Source: an uncultured Lachnospiraceae bacterium
GTDB taxonomy: Bacteria > Bacillota > Clostridia > Lachnospirales > Lachnospiraceae
Reading direction: 5' to 3'
NCBI GenBank assembly: GCA_910579465.1
Contig: CAJTUB010000013.1
Span: 1 to 43,271, forward strand
Length of the DNA stretch: 43,271 nucleotides
Shown here piece after piece: positions 23,118 to 30,895 of this stretch (positions are counted from its first letter, which is position 1; the number at the start of each line of letters is the position of its first letter). Under the pieces are notes generated by a model. It was given only the letters and a program-made list of their open reading frames with translations. It was not told the DNA's origin and did no database searches. Both the position numbers and the translations under genes were made by a program.

Positions 23118-23906
23118 ATGGATAGAAAATATATTTACCGGTGTGAAGACAGCGTAGAGGGGATTTTTACTGCAGTTTATGAGGCGTGGGCGTCCGTACA
23201 CCGCCATGAGGAAAACCGGATTGAGGTCCGGATGAGGGAATGGGAGGAGACGTTTTTGTTTGCAGAGTATATTGAAGTCGTGCCGGATGCGGAGAAAAGT
23301 GAGAAGGTGCAGCGCTCGGTACGTCTGCGGGTTTCAGAAGAGGCGTATGAGATGGTAATGAAGGCGGCGCTGTCACAGGAGCCGGAGAAGGGAGAGGTGA
23401 TTTACCGTTTCCTGATTTTTGCCTACCGGGAGGGGCCAAAGGCATGTAAAAGCTATGGAAATCCCTGGGCAATGAAGCTGTTTGAAATCGTCCGGAATTT
23501 TGAGAATGAGTCGCATCATCTGAAAGGTTTTCTACGTTTTGAAGGAAAGGAGAGGGGGCTGCTGCTCGCAAGGTATGCACCCAAGAACAATGTAATAGGG
23601 GATCTGATGGAGCATTTTTCTGACCGCCTGAATACGGAGAACTTTATGATATTCGATGAGAAGCGCCGGATTGCAGGGATTCATCCGGGCGGGGCGGCGT
23701 GGTTTGTATACCGTTTAAATGAAGAAGAATACCAGGAGCTTTGCAGAATGGCGCAGAGTGAAGATATGTATACAGAGCTGTGGCGGATTTTCCACAGCCG
23801 GATAGCGATTGAGGAGCGGAAGAATCTTCTGCTGCAGCGCAGTAACCTGCCGCTCCGGTTCCGGCAGTATATGCCGGAGTTTCAAAAGAGTGTTGTGGGA
23901 AACTAA
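23118..23906 (+). CDS. DUF4130/TIGR03915-like DNA metabolism protein
   Basis: A 262-residue protein with YIYRCEDSVEGIFTAVYEAW at the N-terminus and the signature HHLKGFLRFEG, YAPKNNVIGDLMEHFSDRL and MIFDEKRRIAGIH, characteristic of the family always found with the radical SAM/HhH protein. Related sequences in other bacteria are fused to uracil-DNA glycosylase-like domains, so DNA base processing is suspected but unproven. It follows its partner by 18 nt with a GGAG ribosome site. Its stop codon overlaps the stop of the convergent YitT gene by 4 nt. Confidence 0.9.
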   Translation: MDRKYIYRCEDSVEGIFTAVYEAWASVHRHEENRIEVRMREWEETFLFAEYIEVVPDAEKSEKVQRSVRLRVSEEAYEMVMKAALSQEPEKGEVIYRFLIFAYREGPKACKSYGNPWAMKLFEIVRNFENESHHLKGFLRFEGKERGLLLARYAPKNNVIGDLMEHFSDRLNTENFMIFDEKRRIAGIHPGGAAWFVYRLNEEEYQELCRMAQSEDMYTELWRIFHSRIAIEERKNLLLQRSNLPLRFRQYMPEFQKSVVGN

Positions 23907-24799
23907 ATAACAGAAAAGCCCTTTCCGTGGATTTCGTGTGCTTCCAGCAGAATGATAAACGCATCCTTGTCTTTGTGGGTAACTTCCTGCAGGATGCGGT
24001 ACATCTGTTTTGAACTGCTTACAACCATAACAGTCTGCTTGTCCTCCATGCGGTAACCGCCCTGCGATTTTAAAATTGTTGAGCCGCGGTTACTGCACTC
24101 CTCTATAAGTTTGCAGATGTCTTGTCCCTGTTTTGTTACAATAAAAGCAATTTTTCCCGAATTGATACCATAGAACATCTTATCTACTACGACAGCGAAC
24201 AGATAGTTTACAATCATGCCGTAAAGAATCCCGTCAAAGTCGCGGAATAAAAGACCGCCGACAATAATAATACCGACATCAATCAGAAAGGCGATTGTGC
24301 CGAGGCGCAGATGCGGTTTTTTGCTTTTCAGCGCCATAATGAGAAAGTCGGCGCCTCCTGTAGAGGAGTTTCTCATATAGATAAGTGCATAGCCGACGCC
24401 GCCGAGGATGCCGGTGACAAGTGCGGCTAACAGGCGCATTCCCTGATAGGAGGGCAGAAGGGGAGCCACATAGTCGATGAACACGGAGGAGATTACCATA
24501 CAGCGGAAGGATTTGATTAAAAAGGAGGTTCCGATTAAGCGGCCGCATAGGATTGCTAACGGGATATTCAGAAAGATAGTAGAAATACCAATAGGAATTT
24601 TAAAAAAACGGTTCAGAATAATAGAAATGCCGGAAAAGCCAGTCATCGGAAAGCCGGCGGAAAGGGCAAAGTTCTGGACTGCCAGTGCAATTAAAATGCT
24701 TCCAATGACTTCAAACAGAATGTCAATGCCGATTTCTGCCCAGTTTCTTTTTCTTCTATAAAATGATGTAATTGTTCCCGTATATTTCTTAAATTTCAT
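23903..24799 (-). CDS. YitT family membrane protein (DUF161/DUF2179)
   Basis: A 298-residue membrane protein. Five or six hydrophobic segments lie in residues 20-200 (IGSILIALAVQNFALSAGF, GISTIFLNIPLAILCGRLIG). The signature MRNSSTGGADFLIMALKSK is typical of YitT. A C-terminal cytoplasmic DUF2179 domain has IAFIVTKQGQDICKLI and EECSNRGSTILKSQGGY. Function is unknown; DUF2179 is suspected to bind a small ligand. ATG 24799 is preceded by GGAG at 6 nt. It is divergent from the FAD-Rieske gene. Confidence 0.9.
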   Translation of the reverse strand: MKFKKYTGTITSFYRRKRNWAEIGIDILFEVIGSILIALAVQNFALSAGFPMTGFSGISIILNRFFKIPIGISTIFLNIPLAILCGRLIGTSFLIKSFRCMVISSVFIDYVAPLLPSYQGMRLLAALVTGILGGVGYALIYMRNSSTGGADFLIMALKSKKPHLRLGTIAFLIDVGIIIVGGLLFRDFDGILYGMIVNYLFAVVVDKMFYGINSGKIAFIVTKQGQDICKLIEECSNRGSTILKSQGGYRMEDKQTVMVVSSSKQMYRILQEVTHKDKDAFIILLEAHEIHGKGFSVI

Positions 24800-24955
24800 G
24801 TCAGGCTCCATTGTAATAAGTGGCTGATATTTCGGTAACGCATCATAGTATTTCCAAAAACTGCACATACTACTCCCGTTACTTAGGCGGGGTGCGGCAG
24901 TTTGTTTGCAGCCGGCTGCAGGACAGGAGCAGTGCGGCGGATTTGGAGGTTTCAT

Positions 24956-26251
24956 ATGCGTTCTTTATGGGAAAAGGATACGGCATTGCCGGAGTTTGAG
25001 TCATTCAGCGGCGAAAAGAAGACGGATGTTTTAATTATCGGCGGAGGACTGGCGGGGATTCTTTGCGCTTATTTTCTGCAGAAGTTCGGAGTAGAGTATT
25101 GTCTGGTCGAGGCAGGGAAAATCGGTGCAGGGGTGACAGGGCATACTACGGCTAAAATTACGGCGCAGCATGGCCTGATTTACGGGAAAATAGCAGGCAA
25201 ATACGGCTTAGAAGCGGCGGAACGGTATCTTTCCATAAACCAGATGGCACTGGAGAATTATCGTGTACTTTGTAAGGAAATGCAGTGTGATTTTGAAGAG
25301 AAGGATAATTTTGTCTATTCCATGAAGAGCCGGGATAAGCTGGAGCGTGAGATGAGGGTGTTAGAGCGCATCGGAGCCGGTGCGGGGTTTGCAGAAAATC
25401 TCCCGCTCCCGTTTCCGACGTGCGGCGCGGTTTCGTTTCCGAAGCAGGCGCAGTTTCATCCGTTAAAGTTCCTTGCCGGTATTTCTAAGAATCTGGCAAT
25501 TTATGAACATACAAAGGTGTGTGGATTTGAAGGAAAGACAGTATTGACTGAAAGGGGAAGGATTAAGGCACAGCGGATTATTATTGCTACGCATTTTCCG
25601 ATGTTAAACAAGCACGGCTGGTATTTTGTAAAGATGTACCAGCACCGTTCTTATGTCCTTGCCTTGAAAAATGCGCCGTTACCGGACGGGATGTATGTAG
25701 ATGAAGCGAAGAACGGATTTTCCTTCCGGAGTGCGAAAGACTGTCTTTTGTTTGGCGGCGGCTCACACCGTACCGGGAAACGCGGCGGCAGCTATACCGG
25801 ACTCAGACAGGCGGCAGCGGCATATTATCCGGAGGCAGAGGAGGTGGCATGCTGGGCGGCGCAGGATTGTATGACCTTAGACTCGATACCATATATCGGG
25901 CGGTATTCCAGAGGGACAGACGGGCTCTATACGGCAACCGGCTTTAATAAGTGGGGAATGACTTCGTCTATGGTGGCGGCAATGCTGTTATCAGATTTGC
26001 TTTTAGGAAAGAAAAACGAAAGTGCCGAGGTGTTTTCGCCGTCCAGGGGGGTGCTGAGCGGCCAGCTGTTTCTGAATCTGGCAGAGTCTGTTATGGGTCT
26101 TTTGCATTTTGGCAAAAGGAGATGCCCGCACCTTGGCTGCGCGCTGCGCTGGAATCCGGAAGAGCATAGTTGGGACTGCCCGTGCCATGGCTCCCGGTTC
26201 AGCGCAGACGGGCATCTGCTGGATAATCCGGCAAACGGGAATCTGAAATAG
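24956..26251 (+). CDS. FAD-dependent oxidoreductase fused to a Rieske [2Fe-2S] domain
   Basis: A 431-residue fusion. The N-terminal DAO-type FAD domain begins VLIIGGGLAGILCAYFLQKF (G-x-G-x2-G at residues about 27-32), followed by GVTGHTTAKITAQHG and ending TATGFNKWGMTSSMVAAML. Residues about 385-431 are a Rieske centre: CPHLGCALRW and CPCHGSRFSADG, both Cys-x-His pairs intact. Similar fusions (YhfW-type) occur in Firmicutes; the electron donor and substrate are unknown. The start is supported by GGAGGTTTCATATG. Confidence 0.9.
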   Translation: MRSLWEKDTALPEFESFSGEKKTDVLIIGGGLAGILCAYFLQKFGVEYCLVEAGKIGAGVTGHTTAKITAQHGLIYGKIAGKYGLEAAERYLSINQMALENYRVLCKEMQCDFEEKDNFVYSMKSRDKLEREMRVLERIGAGAGFAENLPLPFPTCGAVSFPKQAQFHPLKFLAGISKNLAIYEHTKVCGFEGKTVLTERGRIKAQRIIIATHFPMLNKHGWYFVKMYQHRSYVLALKNAPLPDGMYVDEAKNGFSFRSAKDCLLFGGGSHRTGKRGGSYTGLRQAAAAYYPEAEEVACWAAQDCMTLDSIPYIGRYSRGTDGLYTATGFNKWGMTSSMVAAMLLSDLLLGKKNESAEVFSPSRGVLSGQLFLNLAESVMGLLHFGKRRCPHLGCALRWNPEEHSWDCPCHGSRFSADGHLLDNPANGNLK

Positions 26252-26271
26252 GGAACCTCACAAGACTGCTT

Positions 26272-26290
26272 AAAAATGCGGAAACTCAAG
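26272..26290 (+). repeat. Solo terminus of the palindromic element family
   Basis: TTAAAAATGCGGAAACTCAAG (about 26270-26290) is nearly identical to the right ends of the elements at 12491 and 32273. No partner terminus or core is visible. It ends 12 bp before a -35 box. Confidence 0.6.
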
Positions 26291-26301
26291 CGGCATCTTT
26301 A

Positions 26302-26330
26302 TTGACTGCGCCCGTGCTTTTTGTTATACT
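26302..26330 (+). promoter_or_regulatory. Promoter of the EIDAL-protein gene
   Basis: TTGACT (26302-26307) and TATACT (26325-26330) with a 17-bp spacer; the leader is about 45 nt. Confidence 0.7.
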
Positions 26331-26381
26331 GGAAATATCTAGAAAAAGCATGCCGGAGAGGTATACGGAAAGGAGGAGGGA

Positions 26382-26948
26382 ATGAACGAAAGCAGGACGT
26401 TACTTTCACAGGAGGAGATAGATGCCTTAGTCAGCTTCCTGACAACCAAAGAGAAGGTCGGAAATGAAGTTTTAGACCAGGCAAGCATTGACCGGCTGAT
26501 TAAGTTCCTGTCAGACAGCAGGTTTATGGAAAAGGCAGGAGCAGAGGTCAGTGTAGGACACTTTTTTGCAAATTCGGTGCTTTCCATCGAAAAGGACATT
26601 GCGGTACAGAGGAATCAATGCACATTGACTTATGAGAAGGATGAAAAAGGATATGCACATGTTCTCTGCATGAACCGCGTAACCGGGGTGAAGTATGAGA
26701 TAACGCCGGAATGTTTGAACCAGCCAAAGCTTGTGGAAAGCACGGGAGAGGGCTGGGGGAGAGCAGTCATGCCGCTTTTGTTTGATCTTGCGGCAATGCA
26801 GCTGCAGGTGAAGTATACGGCAGAGGTTTTTTCAACGGTCTGCGGTGATTTTGCGGAACTTATGTACGGGGATGAAAGTGCCCGTCTGCCGGATGTTTAT
26901 CTGCCAAGTGCAGCACGGGTTTTGGAAAATATTAAAAGAGAATCTTGA
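26382..26948 (+). CDS. Uncharacterised protein with FliM/FliY-like EIDAL N-terminal motif
   Basis: A 188-residue soluble protein. The N-terminus LLSQEEIDALVSFLTTKE strongly resembles the CheY-binding peptide of FliM and FliY (L-S-Q-x-E-I-D-A-L). The rest (VSVGHFFANSVLSIEKDIAV, VLCMNRVTGVKYEITPEC, VMPLLFDLAAMQLQVKYTAE) is not a FliM or FliN domain that I recognise. It may dock a receiver-domain protein, possibly the CheX-receiver protein at 17718-19064. The start is supported by AAAGGAGGAGGGAATG. A promoter for the next gene follows at 26958, so it is monocistronic. Confidence 0.7.
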   Translation: MNESRTLLSQEEIDALVSFLTTKEKVGNEVLDQASIDRLIKFLSDSRFMEKAGAEVSVGHFFANSVLSIEKDIAVQRNQCTLTYEKDEKGYAHVLCMNRVTGVKYEITPECLNQPKLVESTGEGWGRAVMPLLFDLAAMQLQVKYTAEVFSTVCGDFAELMYGDESARLPDVYLPSAARVLENIKRES

Positions 26949-26957
26949 GAAAGGGTA

Positions 26958-26986
26958 TTGACGAATGAGAGAAAAGGTGGTATAAC
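26958..26986 (+). promoter_or_regulatory. Promoter of the HPr-like/tgt/yajC unit
   Basis: TTGACG (26958-26963) and TATAAC (26981-26986) are spaced by 17 bp. A perfect inverted repeat AAACGTT-aa-AACGTTT (27026-27041) lies in the leader and could be an operator or RNA hairpin. Confidence 0.65.
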
Positions 26987-27069
26987 TGCTAAATATAACT
27001 TAGTTGATGTCGTATTTTGACTCTTAAACGTTAAAACGTTTTGTGCTATTCGTAAAAGGAGGTAGCAGT

Positions 27070-27294
27070 ATGAAACACACTTTCATTCGTTTAAATGGTC
27101 CGGAAGCAGTAAAGGAGTTTGTGAGCGCTGCGGAGAAATGTAGTTTTGACATTGATGTAAAGTATAATCGCATTATCGTAGACGCGAAATCATTTCTCGG
27201 AGTGCTGGGACTTTGCCCTAACAGGGTTTCGGTATGCAGCCATGGAGAGGATGTGGCATTTGAAAGACTGTTAGAGAAATTTGCAGTCTGCTAA
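27070..27294 (+). CDS. HPr-like protein without the phosphorylatable histidine
   Basis: A 74-residue protein with the HPr fold signature: FIRLNGPEAVKEFVSAAEKC, FDIDVKYNRIIVDAKSFLGV and LGLCPNRVSVC. The usual G-I-H-A-R-P phosphorylation site is absent; the loop is N-G-P-E-A-V. A serine remains at the position of the regulatory Ser46 (DAKSFLGVL). It may be a regulatory or structural relative rather than a sugar phosphocarrier. AAAGGAGG precedes ATG 27070; an earlier in-frame start at 27043 is less likely. It precedes tgt by 9 nt. Confidence 0.8.
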   Translation: MKHTFIRLNGPEAVKEFVSAAEKCSFDIDVKYNRIIVDAKSFLGVLGLCPNRVSVCSHGEDVAFERLLEKFAVC

Positions 27295-27303
27295 AGGAGT
27301 ATC

Positions 27304-28440
27304 ATGTATCGCTTGATTTGCCGGGACGGGAATGCAAAACGCGGTGAACTGGTTACGGTTCACGGCACGGTGCAGACGCCGTTGTTTATGAATGTTGGTA
27401 CTGCCGCTGCGATTAAGGGCGCGGTATCGACAATGGATTTACATGAAATCGGGACGCAGGTAGAGCTTTCCAACACGTATCATCTGCATGTGCGGCCCGG
27501 AGACCAGGTAGTGAAGAAGCTTGGAGGACTTCACCGTTTTATGAACTGGGACAGACCGATATTGACCGATTCGGGCGGCTTTCAGGTTTTTTCCCTGGCG
27601 GGTCTCAGAAAAATAAAGGAAGAGGGCGTTTATTTTAACTCCCATGTGGATGGGCGGAAGATTTTCATGGGGCCGGAGGAGAGTATGCAGATTCAGTCGA
27701 ATCTTGCATCGACGATTGCAATGGCATTTGATGAGTGTCCGCCGTATCCGGCAACCAGGGAATACATGGAAAATTCCGTGGCTCGTACCACACGCTGGTT
27801 GCTGCGCTGTAAAAGCGAGATGGCGCGCCTGAATTCTTTGGAAGATACAATCAATCCGCAGCAGATGCTGTTTGGCATCAATCAGGGCGGTACGTATACC
27901 GACATCCGGATTGAGCATGCCAAACGGATTTCCGAGCTTGACTTAGACGGCTATGCACTGGGAGGGCTTGCGGTCGGAGAGTCGCATGAGGAAATGTACC
28001 GTATTCTGGAGGAGACGGTTCCGTACCTTCCGCTGGAGAAGCCGACCTATCTGATGGGAGTCGGTACGCCGGTTAATATTTTAGAGGGCGTAGAGCGTGG
28101 CGTTGACTTTTTTGATTGTGTATATCCTGCGAGAAACGGGAGACATGGCAATGCCTATACGAACAAGGGAAAGATGACGCTTTTGAATGCAAAGTATGAG
28201 ACCGACGACCGTCCGCTTGAAGAGGGCTGTGCCTGCCCGGCCTGCCGCCATTACAGCAGGGCATATATCCGCCATCTGCTGAAGGCAAAGGAGATGCTGG
28301 GGCTTCGGCTTCTGGTGACACATAACTTATATTTTTATAACAAAATGATGGAGGAAATACGCGAAGCAATTGAAGAAAAGCGTTTTTCGGAGTATAAAAA
28401 AGAAAAGATTGCAGGCTTTGAGGCCGGAGAAGAAAATTAA
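27304..28440 (+). CDS. tgt: tRNA-guanine transglycosylase
   Basis: A 378-residue Tgt enzyme, which exchanges guanine 34 of GUN-anticodon tRNAs for the queuine precursor preQ1. The active-site segments are ILTDSGGFQVFSL and VDFFDCVYPARNGRHG (nucleophile Asp), with GGLAVGESHEEMYRIL. The zinc site is CACPACRHYSRAYIRHL. The length is normal. A weak AAAGGAGT site precedes the ATG and the gene probably co-transcribes with the HPr-like gene and yajC, a usual clostridial neighbour. Confidence 0.97.
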   Translation: MYRLICRDGNAKRGELVTVHGTVQTPLFMNVGTAAAIKGAVSTMDLHEIGTQVELSNTYHLHVRPGDQVVKKLGGLHRFMNWDRPILTDSGGFQVFSLAGLRKIKEEGVYFNSHVDGRKIFMGPEESMQIQSNLASTIAMAFDECPPYPATREYMENSVARTTRWLLRCKSEMARLNSLEDTINPQQMLFGINQGGTYTDIRIEHAKRISELDLDGYALGGLAVGESHEEMYRILEETVPYLPLEKPTYLMGVGTPVNILEGVERGVDFFDCVYPARNGRHGNAYTNKGKMTLLNAKYETDDRPLEEGCACPACRHYSRAYIRHLLKAKEMLGLRLLVTHNLYFYNKMMEEIREAIEEKRFSEYKKEKIAGFEAGEEN

Positions 28441-28470
28441 CGATGCAATATGCACAAGAAGGAGGAATTT

Positions 28471-28842
28471 ATGTTTCAGTTTTTGACAGCGGCGGATACA
28501 ACGCCTGCACCAACAGGTTCCGGAGGATTCGGAATGACTGCGTACTATGTGGTAATGATTGTTGTTATGGTGGTTTTGTTTTACTTTATGGCAATCAGAC
28601 CGCAGAAAAAGCAGCAGAGAAAGCAGGATGAGTTAATGTCATCCATTGCAATTGGCGACAGCGTTTTAACGACTGCAGGATTCTACGGTGTAGTCATTGA
28701 TATTGTAAATGACGAGGTGATTATTGTAGAGTTCGGAAATAACAAGAACTGCCGTATTCCGATGCAGAAGCGTGCGATTGTAGAGGTAGAAAAGCCTGCC
28801 GAGGAAGAGACAAAGCCGGCTGCCAAGGCAGAGAATAAGTAA
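28471..28842 (+). CDS. yajC: Preprotein translocase subunit YajC
   Basis: A 123-residue protein with one N-terminal membrane helix (YYVVMIVVMVVLFYFMAIRP) and the conserved R-P-Q-K-K-Q-Q-x-x-K-Q segment, then the cytoplasmic domain (MSSIAIGDSVLTTAGFYGVV). YajC associates with SecDF and SecYEG. AGAAGGAGG precedes ATG 28471. The C-terminus is acidic and Ala/Lys-rich. Followed by a strong terminator. Confidence 0.95.
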   Translation: MFQFLTAADTTPAPTGSGGFGMTAYYVVMIVVMVVLFYFMAIRPQKKQQRKQDELMSSIAIGDSVLTTAGFYGVVIDIVNDEVIIVEFGNNKNCRIPMQKRAIVEVEKPAEEETKPAAKAENK

Positions 28843-28852
28843 AGATTGTATT

Positions 28853-28888
28853 AAAAAGGGGTCACCGAAATGAGGTGCCCCTTTTTGC
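28853..28888 (+). terminator. Rho-independent terminator after yajC
   Basis: AAAAAGGGGTCACC and GGTGCCCCTTTTT form a 12-13 bp stem with a short loop, and the T run completes it. Confidence 0.85.
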
Positions 28889-29002
28889 TACATATAGCAA
28901 AGTTACAATAAATAGATGCAATTAAACAAAATTGTCCATACGGATTGTTTTACAGTAACGCTGTTGTATTGCAACAAAATAGAAAAGGGAGGTATGTAGA
29001 AA

Positions 29003-29521
29003 ATGGCTAAAGATGATATTAGTTTTAGCAAAAATGAAAGGGAGTTTAAGTTCGGAAGTAAGTGCATTGGTATCAGCTCAAACAAAACAAAATTTAATTT
29101 CAGGGTTGCGTGTATTGTTGAAAGGGACGGACAAGTTTTGCTTCATAAACAGAAAAAAGATGACTTTTGGAATTTGATTGGTGGACGTTTGAAATATTGT
29201 GAAACGTGTGAGGAAGCAATAAGAAGAGAACTTAAGGAGGAAATCGGGTGTGAATGTAAGAGCGCAAAAATTCTAAGGGTATGCGAGAATTTCTTTGAGT
29301 TTAAAGGTACAAGGTTCCATGAAATGTTAGTGATTTTTGGGATGGAATTATTAGGCGACATTAAAAAAGAAAATATTGAAGAAAAAATAGAAATAAAATG
29401 GTTTTCTAAGCAAGAGTTAGAATCGATTAAGATAAAACCAGAATTCGCGAAAAAAATGATGCTTGAAAAAGAAGAACATTTAGGATGGTTGGTAAACGAT
29501 GAAATCAGAAGCTTTGTCTAA
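29003..29521 (+). CDS. NUDIX hydrolase, AT-rich insert
   Basis: A 172-residue NUDIX protein: RVACIVERDGQVLLHKQKKD, WNLIGGRLKYCETCEEAIRR, with the box G-x5-E-x7-R-E-L-x-E-E-x-G complete. The rest (FHEMLVIFGMELLGD, IKWFSKQELESI) fits a general NUDIX 8-oxo-dGTP-type protein. Its base composition is clearly more AT-rich than the neighbouring tgt and gdpP genes, and it is bracketed by terminators on both sides, consistent with recent acquisition. GGGAGG lies about 10 nt before the ATG. Confidence 0.88.
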   Translation: MAKDDISFSKNEREFKFGSKCIGISSNKTKFNFRVACIVERDGQVLLHKQKKDDFWNLIGGRLKYCETCEEAIRRELKEEIGCECKSAKILRVCENFFEFKGTRFHEMLVIFGMELLGDIKKENIEEKIEIKWFSKQELESIKIKPEFAKKMMLEKEEHLGWLVNDEIRSFV

Positions 29522-29544
29522 CTTTTCGGGGTCAAATTAAAAGG

Positions 29545-29583
29545 TAGCGGCTTTCTCTTTTTTGGTAGAAAGAGAAAGCCGCT
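29545..29583 (+). terminator. Strong hairpin terminator
   Basis: AGCGGCTTTCTCTTT (29546-29560) pairs with AAAGAGAAAGCCGCT (29569-29583), a 15-bp perfect stem. It lies 24 bp after the NUDIX stop. Confidence 0.7.
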
Positions 29584-29594
29584 TGTAAGAAGAA

Positions 29595-29622
29595 GGACCG
29601 CACTTTTCGTGCGGCCCTTTTG
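29595..29622. terminator. Second terminator hairpin
   Basis: GG-CCGCAC-type stem (GACCGCAC/GTGCGGCC, 29596-29614) with TTTTGTG after it. It probably terminates the minus-strand membrane gene whose stop is at 29632. Confidence 0.6.
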
Positions 29623-29631
29623 TGTTTTAAC

Positions 29632-30741
29632 TTACAGTTCGGAATTGTTGTTCATGTCGTAGGTATCGTTATTGATAAGCTGCTGCATCTCAGCCTTTCT
29701 CTCTTGGACAAGACGGGTCATTTCGCCACGGTTCTTGCTGTACATGGAGTTCCACTGGTTGTCATAGCCGATGTAGATATACGGATAAACAGAAGCCAGA
29801 TAATCCAGAGCCTGCTTGCAGGCATTTTCACTGCTCATAGGAATGTCAAGCGCCACACCGTCGGACCTTCTTATCATAATGGAATAGGTCTTTCCGGTCG
29901 GGATAAGGCCCTGTCTGTGCTGTATGATATGGGTATATGCCCAGATAAGCTTATCGGCAGGAGCAAAACGTACCGTGGAGCCGTTAATCGAGATGAGGTA
30001 TTCTTCGTTTGCACGGATGCCCTGTACCGGCGGCTGCATCTGATAGAACTGCTCGATTTTCTGCAGCTCGTAGTCTTTGTTGCCTTTGGCTTCGCAATAT
30101 TTCATTACGTCTTTTAAGTTATTTCCACGGATTCCTGAGATAAGGACAACAAGACCTATGATGAAGAATATTGCGAACATAATCACTTTCATAGCAAATG
30201 TGCCCGTGTCTACTTTGCCGATTTCTCCGACTTTCAGCATGTATGGAATAAAATTGTCAACATCTTCTTCCGGTAAGCCGATGGAATCGATGAATTCTGT
30301 GTAGAATGTCAGGGACTCTCCCGTTATCGGCTGGATGGTTCCCTTTACTTCAATGACCGGCAGATCATTGAGATCGACATCCTTTCCGTCCAGGTAATCC
30401 CAGTAGAGTTCCATGTTTGCGTTTAATTCGCGCATTTTGGAACCGCTGCACACAAGACCCATGTACTCTTTTTCACCTACAGGAATGATAAACTCCCTGG
30501 AAGTGGTCTGGCCCTTGGTCTCGGTATAGGCATAGTAATCCATGACATAGCGGATTTTAGCGGTTACCTTGAGGTCCTCTTTGATATCGGCAGCATCTAA
30601 GGTCTCTAATGCGGCCGGCTTTAGCAGAAGGGTCTTGATATCGTTGACACTGAATGCAACGACCACTCCGCTGACAAGGAAGCAGATGACTGCTCCTATA
30701 ACACACCAGATTTTGTGCTTTCTTTTTAGCTTCTCAAACAT
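29632..30741 (-). CDS. Uncharacterised membrane protein, two membrane segments
   Basis: A 369-residue protein. A first hydrophobic segment (IWCVIGAVICFLVSGVVVAF, residues 11-31) is followed by an extracytoplasmic domain of about 160 residues. A second segment (FAMKVIMFAIFFIIGLVVLI, about 183-203) leads to a cytoplasmic C-terminal domain (YLISINGSTVRFAPADKLIW, YSIMIRRSDGVALDIPMSSE). It resembles a DUF6709-like family, which I name with low certainty. Function unknown. Start by GAGGAGG 6-8 nt upstream. Confidence 0.8.
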   Translation of the reverse strand: MFEKLKRKHKIWCVIGAVICFLVSGVVVAFSVNDIKTLLLKPAALETLDAADIKEDLKVTAKIRYVMDYYAYTETKGQTTSREFIIPVGEKEYMGLVCSGSKMRELNANMELYWDYLDGKDVDLNDLPVIEVKGTIQPITGESLTFYTEFIDSIGLPEEDVDNFIPYMLKVGEIGKVDTGTFAMKVIMFAIFFIIGLVVLISGIRGNNLKDVMKYCEAKGNKDYELQKIEQFYQMQPPVQGIRANEEYLISINGSTVRFAPADKLIWAYTHIIQHRQGLIPTGKTYSIMIRRSDGVALDIPMSSENACKQALDYLASVYPYIYIGYDNQWNSMYSKNRGEMTRLVQERKAEMQQLINNDTYDMNNNSEL

Positions 30742-30795
30742 TTTAAATCCTCCTCATTTTATTCGAATTCTGTTTATAACAGAATCTCCGCCTGT

Positions 30796-30824
30796 ATTTT
30801 ACCACAAGTGTGGATAAAATTCAA
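30796..30824 (-). promoter_or_regulatory. Promoter of the two-segment membrane protein
   Basis: On the minus strand TTGAAT (30824-30819) and TAAAAT (30801-30796) are spaced by 17 bp. A degenerate palindromic element ends about 10 bp upstream. Confidence 0.6.
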
Positions 30825-30834
30825 CAAAATCACA

Positions 30835-30876
30835 CCTGGGTTTTCGTATTTTTTAAATGAATCTGGAAATTTCAGG
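30835..30876. repeat. Degenerate miniature palindromic element D
   Basis: CCTGGGTTTTCGTATTTTTT (30835-30854) resembles the left terminus of the family; TGGAAATTTCAGG (30864-30876) resembles the right one. Together they form a 42-bp element with no core. Confidence 0.5.
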
Positions 30877-30895
30877 GGTTATAGAAAATTTTTTC

